Of a stretch of DNA of 64,000 bases, positions 43,579-52,738 are shown one piece after another. The notes under the pieces were generated by a model. That model saw only the letters and a program-made list of their open reading frames with translations. It ran no database searches and had not been told where the DNA came from. Origin of the DNA: Arthrobacter sp. Y-9 (lineage in GTDB: Bacteria; Actinomycetota; Actinomycetes; Actinomycetales; Micrococcaceae); the NCBI RefSeq assembly GCF_029690065.1, contig NZ_CP121463.1:1674001-1738000 (forward strand), given 5' to 3'. Numbering within the stretch: position 1 is the stretch's first letter; each line of letters begins with the position of its first letter. The translations under genes and the position numbers were made by a program.

Positions 43579-44328
43579 ATGTCTCTTGGAATCGTCTTCC
43601 TTTCGGAAGTCTTCGGTACCGCAATGCTCACCCTCCTCGGCTGTGGCGTTGTCGCCAATACCGCGCTGAAGGGGACTAAGGGCAACAACACCGGGTTCCT
43701 CTTTGTGAACTTCGGCTGGGGCCTCGCGGTCTTCGCCGGTGTGTTCGTGGCAGCCAAGTCCGGCGCTCACCTGAACCCCGCCGTGACGCTCGGTATCGTC
43801 GCGTCAGGTAAGAGCGAGTTCGTCCCCGGCATCCCGGTGGACGCAGCATCCATCTTCACCTACCTGGGTGCGGAGCTGCTGGGCGCCTTCATCGGCGCCG
43901 TCGTCTGCTGGCTGGCCTACAAGCAGCACTTCGACGTGGAGCCTGACCCGGCCAACAAGCTGGGCACCTTCTCCACCGGACCCGCGATCCGCAACTACGG
44001 CTGGAACCTGGTCACGGAAATCATCGGCACCTTCGTGCTCGTGTTCGTGATCCTCTGCTTCGGCGGTTCTCCCTCGGGCCTCGGCCCGCTCGCCGTCGCG
44101 ATGCTCGTGGTCGGTATCGGCGCCTCCCTCGGTGGCCCCACCGGCTACGCCATCAACCCGGCTCGTGACCTCGGCCCGCGCATCGCTCACGCCATCCTGC
44201 CCATCAAGGGCAAGGGCAGCAGCGACTGGGCCTACGCCTGGGTCCCGATCGCCGGCCCCATCATCGGCGGCCTGCTCGCCGGCTGGGCGGCCCACCTGCC
44301 CATCGTGTTCACGGCTGTGGCCAAGTAG
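43579..44328 (+). CDS. glpF: Glycerol uptake facilitator (aquaglyceroporin)
   Basis: Channel for passive glycerol entry. The 249-residue protein has six transmembrane helices and both pore motifs: HLNPAVTLG (about residue 63) and INPARDLGPR (about 191). The Asp after the second NPA-R is characteristic of glycerol-conducting members. Two adjacent ATG codons are present; I use the second, at 43579, six bases after AAGGAG. It precedes glpK by 27 bases. Confidence 0.95.
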   Translation: MSLGIVFLSEVFGTAMLTLLGCGVVANTALKGTKGNNTGFLFVNFGWGLAVFAGVFVAAKSGAHLNPAVTLGIVASGKSEFVPGIPVDAASIFTYLGAELLGAFIGAVVCWLAYKQHFDVEPDPANKLGTFSTGPAIRNYGWNLVTEIIGTFVLVFVILCFGGSPSGLGPLAVAMLVVGIGASLGGPTGYAINPARDLGPRIAHAILPIKGKGSSDWAYAWVPIAGPIIGGLLAGWAAHLPIVFTAVAK

Positions 44329-44355
44329 CCGGTCGAGAAGGAGAACGAGGAAGTC

Positions 44356-45870
44356 ATGTCTGAATACGTCATCGCGATCGACCAGGGCACCACGAGCTCC
44401 CGTGCCATCATCTTCGACCACAGCGGGAACATCGTGTCCACGGGTCAGATGGAGCACGAGCAGATCTTCCCGCATGCCGGGTGGGTCGAGCACGACGCCA
44501 AGGAGATCTGGAACAACACCCGTGAGGTCATCGGGAGCGCCCTTTCCAAGGCGAACCTGACCCGCCACGACATCGCCGCGGTCGGCATCACCAACCAGCG
44601 CGAGACCGCCGTTGTCTGGGACAAGAACACCGGTGAGCCCGTCTACAACGCCATCGTGTGGCAGGACACCCGCACCCAGTCGATCGTGGACGAGCTCGCG
44701 GCCGACGGCGGCGTCGAGCGCTTCAAGGAGAAGGTGGGCCTGCCCCTGGCGACCTACTTCTCCGGAACCAAGGTCAAGTGGATCCTCGACAACGTCGATG
44801 GCGCCCGCGAAAAGGCCGAGGCCGGGGATCTGCTCTTCGGCACCACCGACTGCTGGGTTCTGTGGAACCTGACGGGCGGCGTCGACGGCGGCGTGCACGC
44901 CACGGACGTCACCAACGCCTCCCGCACCATGTTCATGGACCTGCAGACCCTTGAGTGGGATCAGGACATCCTGGACGCCTTCGGTGTTCCGGCCTCCATG
45001 CTCCCGGCCATCAAGTCCTCCTCCGAGGTCTACGGCCAGGTGCACACCTCGCAGCTGCTGCGCGAAGTGCCGGTGGCGGGCATCCTGGGCGACCAGCAGG
45101 CCGCGACCTTCGGCCAGGCGGCGTTCCAGGCCGGCGAGGCCAAGAACACCTACGGCACGGGCTGCTTCCTGATCTTCAACACGGACACCGAGATCGTGCA
45201 CTCCAAGAACGGTCTGCTGACCACCCTGGGGTACAAGCTGGGCGACCAGCCGGCACACTACGCGCTGGAAGGCTCCATCGCCGTCGCGGGTTCGCTGATC
45301 CAGTGGCTGCGTGACAACCTCGGCATGATCTCCACCGCTCCGGAGGTGGAGCAGCTGGCGGCTTCGGTCGAGGACAACGGTGGCGCGTACATCGTGCCGG
45401 CGTTCTCCGGCCTGTTCGCTCCGTACTGGCGTGCGGATGCCCGCGGTGCGATCGTCGGTCTGACCCGCTACGTCAACAAGGGCCACATCGCCCGCGCCGC
45501 GCTGGAGTCCACCGCTTTCCAGACCCGTGAGGTCCTGGACGCGGTCAACGCCGACTCCGGCGTGCCGCTGACGGAGCTCAAGGTCGACGGCGGCATGGTC
45601 GCCAACGAGGCCCTCATGCAGTTCCAGGCCGACATCCTGGGCGTGCCCGTGGTCCGTCCGAAGGTCACCGAGACGACCGCGCTGGGCGCCGCCTACGCGG
45701 CCGGCCTCGCCGTCGGCTTCTGGAAGGATCTCGGCGAGCTGTCCGCCAACTGGGGCGAGGACAAGCGCTGGGAGCCGCAGATGGACGCCGAAGAGCGCGA
45801 CCGTCAGCTGCGCCTCTGGAAGAAGGCCGTGACCAAGTCCATGGACTGGGTCGACGAGGACGTCAAGTAA
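44356..45870 (+). CDS. glpK: Glycerol kinase
   Basis: Phosphorylates glycerol. The 504-residue FGGY-family kinase shows the N-terminal phosphate motif [18 protein letters not shown], the substrate region [21 protein letters not shown], and the ATP-site segment [18 protein letters not shown] signature sequence is visible in [27 protein letters not shown] precedes the ATG. Length matches E. coli GlpK. It completes the glycerol pathway with glpD and glpF. Confidence 0.97.
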   Translation: MSEYVIAIDQGTTSSRAIIFDHSGNIVSTGQMEHEQIFPHAGWVEHDAKEIWNNTREVIGSALSKANLTRHDIAAVGITNQRETAVVWDKNTGEPVYNAIVWQDTRTQSIVDELAADGGVERFKEKVGLPLATYFSGTKVKWILDNVDGAREKAEAGDLLFGTTDCWVLWNLTGGVDGGVHATDVTNASRTMFMDLQTLEWDQDILDAFGVPASMLPAIKSSSEVYGQVHTSQLLREVPVAGILGDQQAATFGQAAFQAGEAKNTYGTGCFLIFNTDTEIVHSKNGLLTTLGYKLGDQPAHYALEGSIAVAGSLIQWLRDNLGMISTAPEVEQLAASVEDNGGAYIVPAFSGLFAPYWRADARGAIVGLTRYVNKGHIARAALESTAFQTREVLDAVNADSGVPLTELKVDGGMVANEALMQFQADILGVPVVRPKVTETTALGAAYAAGLAVGFWKDLGELSANWGEDKRWEPQMDAEERDRQLRLWKKAVTKSMDWVDEDVK

Positions 45871-45874
45871 GTCC

Positions 45875-45930
45875 TCCGTCACGACGGAGAGAGGCCGCGC
45901 ATCGCCCGCAGGGGTGGTGTGCGGCCTCTT
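45875..45930 (+). terminator. Double hairpin after glpK
   Basis: TCCGTC-AC-GACGGA (45875-45888) is a small stem. AGAGGCCGC (45890-45898) is perfectly complementary to GCGGCCTCT (45921-45929), followed by TTCC. The second is the likely terminator of the glp cluster. Confidence 0.65.
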
Positions 45931-45976
45931 CCGTGGACCGGAGGAGCATGCCGCGCGACGGGACGGAACCGTGCGG

Positions 45977-45982
45977 TAAAGT
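45977..45982 (+). promoter_or_regulatory. Promoter of the leuS leader
   Basis: TAAAGT is a -10 box seven bases before the ATG of the leader peptide, so the transcript probably begins at that ATG and the peptide is translated from a leaderless 5' end. No convincing -35 is visible. Confidence 0.5.
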
Positions 45983-45989
45983 GGAGGGT

Positions 45990-46016
45990 ATGCACGCAAT
46001 CCTTCTGCTTAGCTAG
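45990..46016 (+). CDS. Leucine-rich leader peptide of leuS
   Basis: An eight-residue open frame, MHAILLLS and a TAG stop, with three consecutive Leu codons (CTT CTG CTT) preceded by an Ile codon. CTT is uncommon in this GC-rich genome, which would make ribosome progress sensitive to the supply of charged tRNA-Leu. It lies about 60 bases before a terminator-like hairpin and 178 bases before leuS. This arrangement is that of an amino-acid attenuator. The peptide itself is not expected to have another role. Confidence 0.65.
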   Translation: MHAILLLS

Positions 46017-46075
46017 CCGTCCCTCGGCGCCGCGTCTGCGTACAGTTCCGACGTGGTGTTCCGATGTGGACGGCC

Positions 46076-46128
46076 GCCCCTTGAACCCTTCCGACAGCCG
46101 GGCTGTCGTCGCGGGTTGAGGGGCTTTT
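46076..46128 (+). terminator. Attenuator hairpin in the leuS leader
   Basis: GCCCCT and AACCC (46076-46088) pair with GGGTT and AGGGGC (46113-46124), with a T-G pair and one bulge between. A nested stem, GACAGC (46093-46098) with GCTGTC, caps it. TTTT follows directly (46125-46128), then GTGTGTG. It has all the features of an intrinsic terminator but stands inside the leader, between the leader peptide and leuS. GCCGTCC at 46016-46022, overlapping the leader stop codon, can pair with GGACGGC at 46068-46074 just before it. I could not identify a clear antiterminator. Confidence 0.7.
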
Positions 46129-46193
46129 GTGTGTGTGGAGTGGATGAGCGTGGCTGGAACGATGCCGGAGCGCCGAAGGTGAGAGAGCAAAGA

Positions 46194-48704
46194 GTGAGCG
46201 TAGAAGCTGAACAGACCGTGGGCGGTGAGTCCGCGCGCGAGCGTGGCTATGACTTCGCCGCCATCGAGGCCGTGTGGGCCAAGGCCTGGGAGGAGAACCC
46301 CCAGTTCGCCCCCCTCGACGACGGATCGCGCGAACGCCGCTACGTCCTGGACATGTTCCCGTACCCGTCCGGCGACCTTCACATGGGTCACGCCGAGGCC
46401 TTCGCCATGGGTGACGTGGTGTCCCGGTACTGGCGCCTGAAGGGCTACGACGTCCTGCACCCCATCGGCTGGGACTCCTTCGGCCTGCCCGCCGAGAACG
46501 CGGCCATCAAGCGCAACGCCCACCCGAGCGAGTGGACCTACACGAACATCGACACCCAGGCGGCGTCCTTCAAGCGGTACGCCATCTCCGCGGACTGGAC
46601 GCGTCGTCTGCAGACCTCGGACCCCGAGTACTATCGCTGGACCCAGTGGCTTTTCAAGCGCTTCTACGAGAAGGGCCTGGCCTACCGCAAGGACTCTCCC
46701 GTCAACTGGTGCCCGAAGGACCAGACGGTCCTCGCCAACGAACAGGTCATCAACGGCGCCTGCGAGCGGTGCGGCACCCCGGTGACGAAGAAGTCCCTGA
46801 ATCAGTGGTACTTCAAGATCACCGATTACGCGCAGCGTCTGCTCGATGACATGGACCAGCTGGAGGGCCACTGGCCCGAGCGTGTGCTGGCCATGCAGAA
46901 GAACTGGATCGGCCGCTCCGAAGGCGCTCACGTCCGCTTCGTGATCGAAGCGGCGGGGGACAAGCCCGAGCGCGAGACCACGGTCTTCACCACCCGTCCG
47001 GACACGCTGTACGGCGCCACCTTCTTCGTCGTGGCCGCGGACTCCGATCTGGCTGTCGAGCTGGTCGCCCCGGAGCACGCGGAGGCCCTGGACGCCTACC
47101 GCGAGCAGGTCAAGGCCCTCTCCGAGATCGAGCGTCAGTCCACCGAGCGTCCCAAGACCGGTGTGTTCACGGGCCGTTACGCGATCAACCCGCTCAACGG
47201 CGAAAAGCTGCCCGTGTGGGCCGCCGACTACGTCCTGGCCGACTACGGCACGGGTGCGATCATGGCCGTGCCTGCGCACGACCAGCGCGACCTGGATTTC
47301 GCCAAGGCGTTCGGCATCCCCGTCCGCCCCGTTCTGGAGACCGGCGAGGAGAACCCGGCGGAGACCGGCGTCGCGGCGACCGGCGAGGGGACCCTCATCA
47401 ACTCCGGTGAGCTGGACGGACTGAGCAAGGCCGAAGCCATTCCGGCCGCCATCGCCATCCTGGAGCGCCTGGGTACCGGTGAGGGCTATGTGAACTTCCG
47501 CCTGCGCGACTGGCTGCTGAGCCGTCAGCGGTTCTGGGGCACGCCGATCCCGATCATCCACTGCGAATCCTGCGGTGAGGTGCCCGTGCCCGATGAGGAC
47601 CTGCCGGTCCGTCTGCCGGACGATCTGCGCGGTGAAGACCTGGCGCCCAAGGGCACGTCGCCCCTGGCCGCGGCCGAGGCGTGGGTCAACGTCACCTGCC
47701 CCTCCTGCGGGGGGCCGGCGCGCCGGGACAGCGACACCATGGACACCTTCGTGGATTCCTCCTGGTACTTCCTGCGGTTCACCTCGCCGGACTACACCGA
47801 GGGCCCCTTCGATCCGGAGGCCGTCAACACCTGGATGCCGGTGGGTCAGTACGTGGGCGGCGTCGAGCACGCCATCCTGCACCTGCTGTATTCCCGCTTC
47901 TTCACCAAGGTCATCCATGACCTGGGCATGCTGGAGACCACCGAGCCGTTCACCGCGCTCCTCAACCAGGGTCAGGTGCTCAACGGCGGCAAGGCCATGA
48001 GCAAGTCGCTGGGCAACGGCGTGGACCTGAGCGAGCAGCTGGACAAGTTCGGCGTCGACGCCGTGCGCCTCACCATGGTGTTCGCCTCCCCGCCGGAGGA
48101 CGACGTCGACTGGGCGGACGTCTCGCCGTCCGGCTCGGCGAAGTTCCTGGCCCGCGCCTGGCGCCTCGCGCAGGACGTCACCAGCGAGCCGGGCACCCCT
48201 GCGGAGTCCGGTGACAGGTCCCTGCGTGCCGTGACGCACCGGACCATCGCCGATGCGGAGGAACTGCTCGCTGCGAACAAGTTCAATGTGGTGGTGGCCC
48301 GTCTCATGGAGCTGGTCAACGCGACCCGCAAGGTGATCGACTCCGGGGCCGGCGCCGCCGATCCCGCCGTTCGCGAGGCGGCCGAGACCGTGGCCGTGAT
48401 CCTGTCCCTGTTCGCGCCGTACACGGCGGAGGACATGTGGAGCCTGCTGGGCCGTGAGCCGTTCGTGGCGAACGCCGCCTGGCCGGTGTTCGATCCTTCG
48501 CTCCTGGTCCAGGACACGGTCACCGCTGTGCTGCAGGTCCAGGGCAAGGTCCGCGACCGTCTGGAAGTACCCGCCGACATCACGGAGGACGCCCTGCGTG
48601 AGCTCGCGCTGGCCTCCGAGAACGTGCAGCGGATCCTGGACGGGCGGGACATCCGGACGGTCATCGTCCGGGCGCCCAAGCTCGTGAACATCGTCCCCGC
48701 CTAG
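46194..48704 (+). CDS. leuS: Leucyl-tRNA synthetase
   Basis: Charges tRNA-Leu. The 836-residue class I enzyme has the HIGH-type motif [18 protein letters not shown] (about residues 54-71), the editing domain (about 230-420) with [16 protein letters not shown], and the KMSKS motif as [12 protein letters not shown] (about 598-609), then the anticodon-binding helices. I use GTG 46194, giving [13 protein letters not shown] 46179 is possible, and the frame is open to 46053 through the attenuator, which is unlikely to be translated. Control is probably by the leader peptide and hairpin upstream. Confidence 0.95.
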   Translation: MSVEAEQTVGGESARERGYDFAAIEAVWAKAWEENPQFAPLDDGSRERRYVLDMFPYPSGDLHMGHAEAFAMGDVVSRYWRLKGYDVLHPIGWDSFGLPAENAAIKRNAHPSEWTYTNIDTQAASFKRYAISADWTRRLQTSDPEYYRWTQWLFKRFYEKGLAYRKDSPVNWCPKDQTVLANEQVINGACERCGTPVTKKSLNQWYFKITDYAQRLLDDMDQLEGHWPERVLAMQKNWIGRSEGAHVRFVIEAAGDKPERETTVFTTRPDTLYGATFFVVAADSDLAVELVAPEHAEALDAYREQVKALSEIERQSTERPKTGVFTGRYAINPLNGEKLPVWAADYVLADYGTGAIMAVPAHDQRDLDFAKAFGIPVRPVLETGEENPAETGVAATGEGTLINSGELDGLSKAEAIPAAIAILERLGTGEGYVNFRLRDWLLSRQRFWGTPIPIIHCESCGEVPVPDEDLPVRLPDDLRGEDLAPKGTSPLAAAEAWVNVTCPSCGGPARRDSDTMDTFVDSSWYFLRFTSPDYTEGPFDPEAVNTWMPVGQYVGGVEHAILHLLYSRFFTKVIHDLGMLETTEPFTALLNQGQVLNGGKAMSKSLGNGVDLSEQLDKFGVDAVRLTMVFASPPEDDVDWADVSPSGSAKFLARAWRLAQDVTSEPGTPAESGDRSLRAVTHRTIADAEELLAANKFNVVVARLMELVNATRKVIDSGAGAADPAVREAAETVAVILSLFAPYTAEDMWSLLGREPFVANAAWPVFDPSLLVQDTVTAVLQVQGKVRDRLEVPADITEDALRELALASENVQRILDGRDIRTVIVRAPKLVNIVPA

Positions 48705-48714
48705 GCCGGACGAC

Positions 48715-49743
48715 ATGCCGGAGCCGGGGGCCGGGACCTGGGGACGCTTGCTGGAGCGTCTCGAGGCTCTCCGCGCCCTCGGCTCTTCCGGTTTCAAAGG
48801 CGGCCGCGCGGACGGCCGTGCCGGACGCGTCAGGAAGCCTGTGCCGCCGGCGGTGCAGGTCGCCGTCGTGACGGATTCCGCGGCGGCACTGCCGCAGGCC
48901 TGGCTCGACCAGGCGCCGGACTGGTTCCGGCACGTGCCCATGCCGGTCATGGTGGGGGAGGAGATCTACTCCTCATCCGACCTGGCGGAGGGTGAGGCTC
49001 GGGTGGCCGAGCGTCTGAGCGTAGCACTGGCGATGGGCGAGACGGTGCGCACCTCGCGTCCCTCGCCGGCCACCCTGGCCGCGGCTTATCGGGAACTCGA
49101 GGCCGCTGGTTACGTGGCCATCCTGTCCGTGCATCTGTCCGCGGACCTGTCCGGAACCGTCGACGCCGCGCGCATCGCGGCCGCGGAGTGCGGGATCCCG
49201 GTGCAGGTGCTCGACTCGCGGACCGCCGCCATGTGCCAGGGTTTCGCCGTGCAGACCGCCTGTGAACTGGCCGGCCAGGGGGCTCCTCTGGAGCTGGTGG
49301 CGGCCGGCGCCGAAGCGTCGCTGGCTGGAAGCACGGTCCATTTCTACGTCCCGTCGCTCGAGCAGCTCCGGCGCGGCGGCAGGATCGGCAGTGCGGCCTC
49401 GTGGCTTGGCACCGTGCTGGCCATCAAACCGATCCTCGGAATCGCCGGCGGCAAAGTGGTGCCGGTGGAGCGCGTCCGTTCCGCGGCCCGGGCACTGGCT
49501 CGTCTGGAGGAGCTGGCGGGCGCCGCCGCAAAGGGTATCCCCGAAGAGTCACTCGGACTCGCGGTCCATCACTTCGGCTCGCCCCAGGCCGCCACGGATC
49601 TGGCCGCCCGACTGGCCGCGGTTTTCCCTGCCGCGCCTCCGGTGGTGATCAGCACGCTTCCGCCGGTGCTGGCCGCTCATGTGGGCCTCGGCGTCCTCGC
49701 GATCGTCAGCGCACAGCTCCCTCCCCGTGAATTGTCCTCATAG
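48715..49743 (+). CDS. DegV-family fatty-acid-binding protein
   Basis: A 342-residue protein. After a basic 48-residue N-terminal extension, the DegV fold begins at VQVAVVTDSAAALPQAWL. It includes the lipid-contacting TSRPSPATLAAAYREL and LSVHLSADLSGTVDAARIA, with VLDSRTAAMCQGFAV in the second part. DegV proteins bind fatty acids, and in some bacteria (FakB) present them to a kinase; no fakA is near. The ATG is 11 bases after leuS, with no good ribosome binding site, so coupling is likely. Confidence 0.88.
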   Translation: MPEPGAGTWGRLLERLEALRALGSSGFKGGRADGRAGRVRKPVPPAVQVAVVTDSAAALPQAWLDQAPDWFRHVPMPVMVGEEIYSSSDLAEGEARVAERLSVALAMGETVRTSRPSPATLAAAYRELEAAGYVAILSVHLSADLSGTVDAARIAAAECGIPVQVLDSRTAAMCQGFAVQTACELAGQGAPLELVAAGAEASLAGSTVHFYVPSLEQLRRGGRIGSAASWLGTVLAIKPILGIAGGKVVPVERVRSAARALARLEELAGAAAKGIPEESLGLAVHHFGSPQAATDLAARLAAVFPAAPPVVISTLPPVLAAHVGLGVLAIVSAQLPPRELSS

Positions 49744-49790
49744 ACCATCCCGCATCCGCCACGGGTGGCGTGCCGCAGTAATTTCGGGGG

Positions 49791-50621
49791 ATGACACCGT
49801 CCGATGCGCAGGGACGCCTGGACCGGATTCTCGCCGGGACATCCGGAGGCGCTGATTCCCCTTTGCCCGAGCCGAATCCCACTTTGGCCGAGCGGCGTCG
49901 GCTCCACCGCCGTGGCCGCTTCCGCTGGTACATCAGCCTCCGGGCCCTGACGACGACGGCGCTGTGCCTCGTCGCGCTCCTGGGCGCCTGGTGGGCCGTC
50001 ACGGCCGCAGCTCCGGGCCAGTCCGCTCAGGAGTCACCCTCCGCCTCACGCGGCTCTGTGGAGCCCATCCCGTCGAGGCTCCCTATGCATCCTTCACCCG
50101 CCACACCTTCGGGTCCGGCCTCAGGGCCGGCGCTGATCGTGGTTCATGTCTCCGGTGCGGTGAAGCATCCGGGCATCGTCCGCCTTCCGGCCGGTGTGCG
50201 GGTGTTCCAGGCGATCGACAAGGCCGGCGGTGCTTTGGACACGGCGGAGCTGGACGCCTTGAACCTGGCCGAGCCGCTGCAGGACGGGCGCAAGATCCAT
50301 GTGCCGCAGCGCGGTGAGCGGATGACGGGGCAGGACACGAATCCGCCCGATCCCGGAGGAGGCGCAGGTGGCACCGGGCCTGCCAAAGGCCCTGGCAAAC
50401 GATCCGGAAGCCCTGCCGCGCCCGTCGACCTCAACACGGCGTCGGAGGAGCAGCTCATGACCTTGCCGCGGGTCGGGAAAGTGCTCGCCGACAGGATCCT
50501 TGCGTGGCGTGAGCAGCACGGGTCCTTTACGAGAATCGACGATCTCGACGCGGTCGACGGCATCGGTCCTCGCCTGCTGGAGCAGCTGACGCCGCTCCTT
50601 GTCCTCGGCGGTCGGTCGTGA
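49791..50621 (+). CDS. comEA: ComEA-like helix-hairpin-helix DNA-binding protein
   Basis: A 276-residue protein with a cytosolic start (1-45), one transmembrane helix (about 50-70), a Ser/Pro-rich linker, an SLBB domain (about 110-165; VVHVSGAVKHPGIVRLPAGV) and a C-terminal double helix-hairpin-helix (about 206-268). The last contains DLNTASEEQLMTLPRVGKVL and DAVDGIGPRLLEQL. This is the ComEA architecture for DNA binding outside the membrane. GGGGG precedes the ATG, and the stop overlaps comEC by four bases (GTGA). Confidence 0.92.
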   Translation: MTPSDAQGRLDRILAGTSGGADSPLPEPNPTLAERRRLHRRGRFRWYISLRALTTTALCLVALLGAWWAVTAAAPGQSAQESPSASRGSVEPIPSRLPMHPSPATPSGPASGPALIVVHVSGAVKHPGIVRLPAGVRVFQAIDKAGGALDTAELDALNLAEPLQDGRKIHVPQRGERMTGQDTNPPDPGGGAGGTGPAKGPGKRSGSPAAPVDLNTASEEQLMTLPRVGKVLADRILAWREQHGSFTRIDDLDAVDGIGPRLLEQLTPLLVLGGRS

Positions 50622-52411
50622 GGGGTCCCGCGGTCATGAACGGTCCTGCGGCTCTGGAGCGTGCCGTGCAGGGCATTGTGGGTTTGCTGGTGGTGGCGAA
50701 AGCCGTCCTGAGGTCTCGTGACGAGGAACTCGAGCGGCATCTTCTTTTGCGGGAAACGACGCATGATGTGCGCTTGGTGCCGGTGGTCTGCCTGCTCTGG
50801 GGCGTGAGCGCCGTAACCGCGGCGAGAGACGAAGCGCTGTTGAGGGGTCTGTTCATCACCGGCGCTGCCGTGCTCTGCGCTGCCGGCCTGTGGTGGTTCC
50901 TCACGCCCCGCAGACGGCGTCGTCGGGGAACGAGGCGACGCCGCGGGAGCGTGGCTGCCGGCCTCGTTCTCGGCGTCCTCGTGGCGCTGGTGGGCTGTCT
51001 CCTCGGACTCGTCCGTACCGCCGACCCCGGTCAGCGACAGCTGTGGAGCGCCGTGCGGGCCCGGCAGGCCGTCACCGTTCTCGCCACGGTCGCCGGGCAC
51101 CCCGAGGCGCTCCCTCAGAATCAAGGCCAGGACGACGGGGCCACGGGGCAGGGAGTTCCGCCTCGGGGAACCCGTGAGCTGCTCGACGAGTCGCCCTGCG
51201 CCCACGGCTGCCGGTTCGCGGCCCGTCTTCAGCGGATCGGGAGCGGGGACGCGCGGCGGATCCTGGACCTTGCCGTGGACGTCCAGTGTCAGAGGGTCTG
51301 CACGGCACTCCGCTACGGCCAGGAGGCGGAACTGATGCTGCGTCTCAAGGAGCGGGACGGCCGCCCCGGTTCGCTGTCCGCCACGGTCGTGGCGAAGCCC
51401 CGACTCCTCGCGGCCCCGTCTCTATTCGAGGCTGTGGTCTCCCGGCTCCGGCAAAGATTCCTCCGCAGCAGCCGTGCCGTCGCCGGTGATCCGGGCGCCT
51501 TGCTGGACGGCATGGTGCTGGGGGACCGCAGCCGTGCATCGCCGGCGTCGGCCGCGGTCATGACCACCACCGGCCTGACACACCTGACCGCGGTCTCCGG
51601 AGCGAATTGCAGTGTGGTGTTCGCTTCCGTGGTGCTGTTGCTGCGTGGCGTGCGGGTGAGCCGGCCGGTCGTGATGCTGCTGTCCTTGCTGTCACTGGCG
51701 GCGTTCGGTGCGCTGGTGGGGCCGGACTCGAGTGTCCTGCGGGCCGTGGTGATGTCTGCGGCGGGGCTGGTGGTGATGATGGGCGGACACCGTGGCCGCG
51801 GGCTTCCTCTGCTGTGTGTGAGTGCGTCCGGGTTGCTGCTGGCGGAGCCGTGGCTGGCCTGGGACCTGGGATTCGCGCTGTCGGTGGCGGCGACGGCGGG
51901 GATCCTGGTCTCCGCTCAGGGTCTTGCGCAGTGGCTGGGCCGGTGGATGCCGTATGCGATGGCGCTGGGTCTGTCGATCCCGCTGGCGGCGAATCTGGCC
52001 TGTGCGCCGTTGCTCGTGCTGATCCAGCCGCAGCTGACACCGTATTCGATGCTTGCCAACGCCCTGACGGCGCCGTTGGTCGCCCCGGTGACGCTCCTGG
52101 GAACCGCAGCGCTGCCTCTGACTCTGGTGCCGGGGCCGCTCGGCGGGCTGTTGATCGGCTGGGCAGGGTTGGCCACTCAGGGGATCTGGACGATCGCCCA
52201 GGTGGTGAGTGGACTTCCCGGAGCGCTCGTCGACTGGCCTCCGGGGGTTCTGGGCCTGATCACGATGGCGGTCTTCGGAGCATGTCAGGTGGGGTCGCTG
52301 TGGCTGCTGGCCCACCCGCGGACCGTCGTGGGTTTCTACCGGCGGGCCCACGCGCTCCTGAGAGACGGCCCGAGACGCAGCACGTCAGAGGCCGGTAGGG
52401 TGCAGACATGA
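50618..52411 (+). CDS. comEC: ComEC/Rec2-related membrane protein without metallo-beta-lactamase domain
   Basis: A 597-residue multi-span protein. An N-terminal region (about 1-125) has two or more helices and an Arg cluster (TPRRRRRRGTRRRRG). A soluble OB-like segment follows (about 130-285). The Competence domain (about 290-560) contains LDGMVLGDRS, TTTGLTHLTAVSGANCSVVF and GPDSSVLRAVVMSAAGLVVM. Many ComEC proteins continue for 200 or more residues into a metallo-beta-lactamase domain; this one stops after the last helices with RRSTSEAGRVQT. It probably forms the DNA channel, but the family nuclease domain is missing. Confidence 0.9.
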   Translation: MRGPAVMNGPAALERAVQGIVGLLVVAKAVLRSRDEELERHLLLRETTHDVRLVPVVCLLWGVSAVTAARDEALLRGLFITGAAVLCAAGLWWFLTPRRRRRRGTRRRRGSVAAGLVLGVLVALVGCLLGLVRTADPGQRQLWSAVRARQAVTVLATVAGHPEALPQNQGQDDGATGQGVPPRGTRELLDESPCAHGCRFAARLQRIGSGDARRILDLAVDVQCQRVCTALRYGQEAELMLRLKERDGRPGSLSATVVAKPRLLAAPSLFEAVVSRLRQRFLRSSRAVAGDPGALLDGMVLGDRSRASPASAAVMTTTGLTHLTAVSGANCSVVFASVVLLLRGVRVSRPVVMLLSLLSLAAFGALVGPDSSVLRAVVMSAAGLVVMMGGHRGRGLPLLCVSASGLLLAEPWLAWDLGFALSVAATAGILVSAQGLAQWLGRWMPYAMALGLSIPLAANLACAPLLVLIQPQLTPYSMLANALTAPLVAPVTLLGTAALPLTLVPGPLGGLLIGWAGLATQGIWTIAQVVSGLPGALVDWPPGVLGLITMAVFGACQVGSLWLLAHPRTVVGFYRRAHALLRDGPRRSTSEAGRVQT

Positions 52412-52629
52412 CCTACCCTGACGACACCAGCCCTCTGCGCAGCGCCCTGTCAGCCATCGACGACGGTCATCCGCTCGTCGCTCCGATGAACGGCAACGTG
52501 CAGCACATCCTTCCGCGGCTGGACCGGATCGAGGCGAAGGACGCCTACGTGATCGAATACCTCGAGTATCTGGAGCGGAGGATCGCGGCACTGGAGGCCC
52601 AGCTGGAAGCGCAACCGCGGGCACAGTGA
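52396..52629 (+). CDS. Small coiled-coil protein with its own predicted leaderless promoter
   Basis: The coding part is 52408-52629, 73 residues; the ATG overlaps the comEC stop (ATGA). The N-terminal half is polar; the C-terminal half (IEYLEYLERRIAALEAQLEA) is a strong heptad repeat. TAGGGT (52396-52401) lies six bases before the ATG, matching the leaderless geometry seen elsewhere in this window, so the gene may be transcribed apart from comEC. I do not recognise the family. Strand bias and codon usage match neighbouring genes. Confidence 0.6.
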
Positions 52630-52738
52630 ACAGACCCGGCGGAGGATCTGCGGGACGCCGTCGAGCCGGGATGGAGGCCCCTCCTCGCGATACGATGCTG
52701 GGGAGCGATCAGCCGAAAACAGCAGGGAGACCACCTCG

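Noticed and set aside
46053-46193. N-terminal extension of leuS
   Set aside because: It would run through the terminator hairpin and has no similarity to LeuS N-termini.
46021-46193. T-box riboswitch upstream of leuS
   Set aside because: No AGGGUGGNACCGCG-like T-box sequence is present; the Leu codon run fits peptide attenuation better.
45879-48950. Open frame of 1023 codons on the minus strand
   Set aside because: Antisense to leuS and its leader; no family features.
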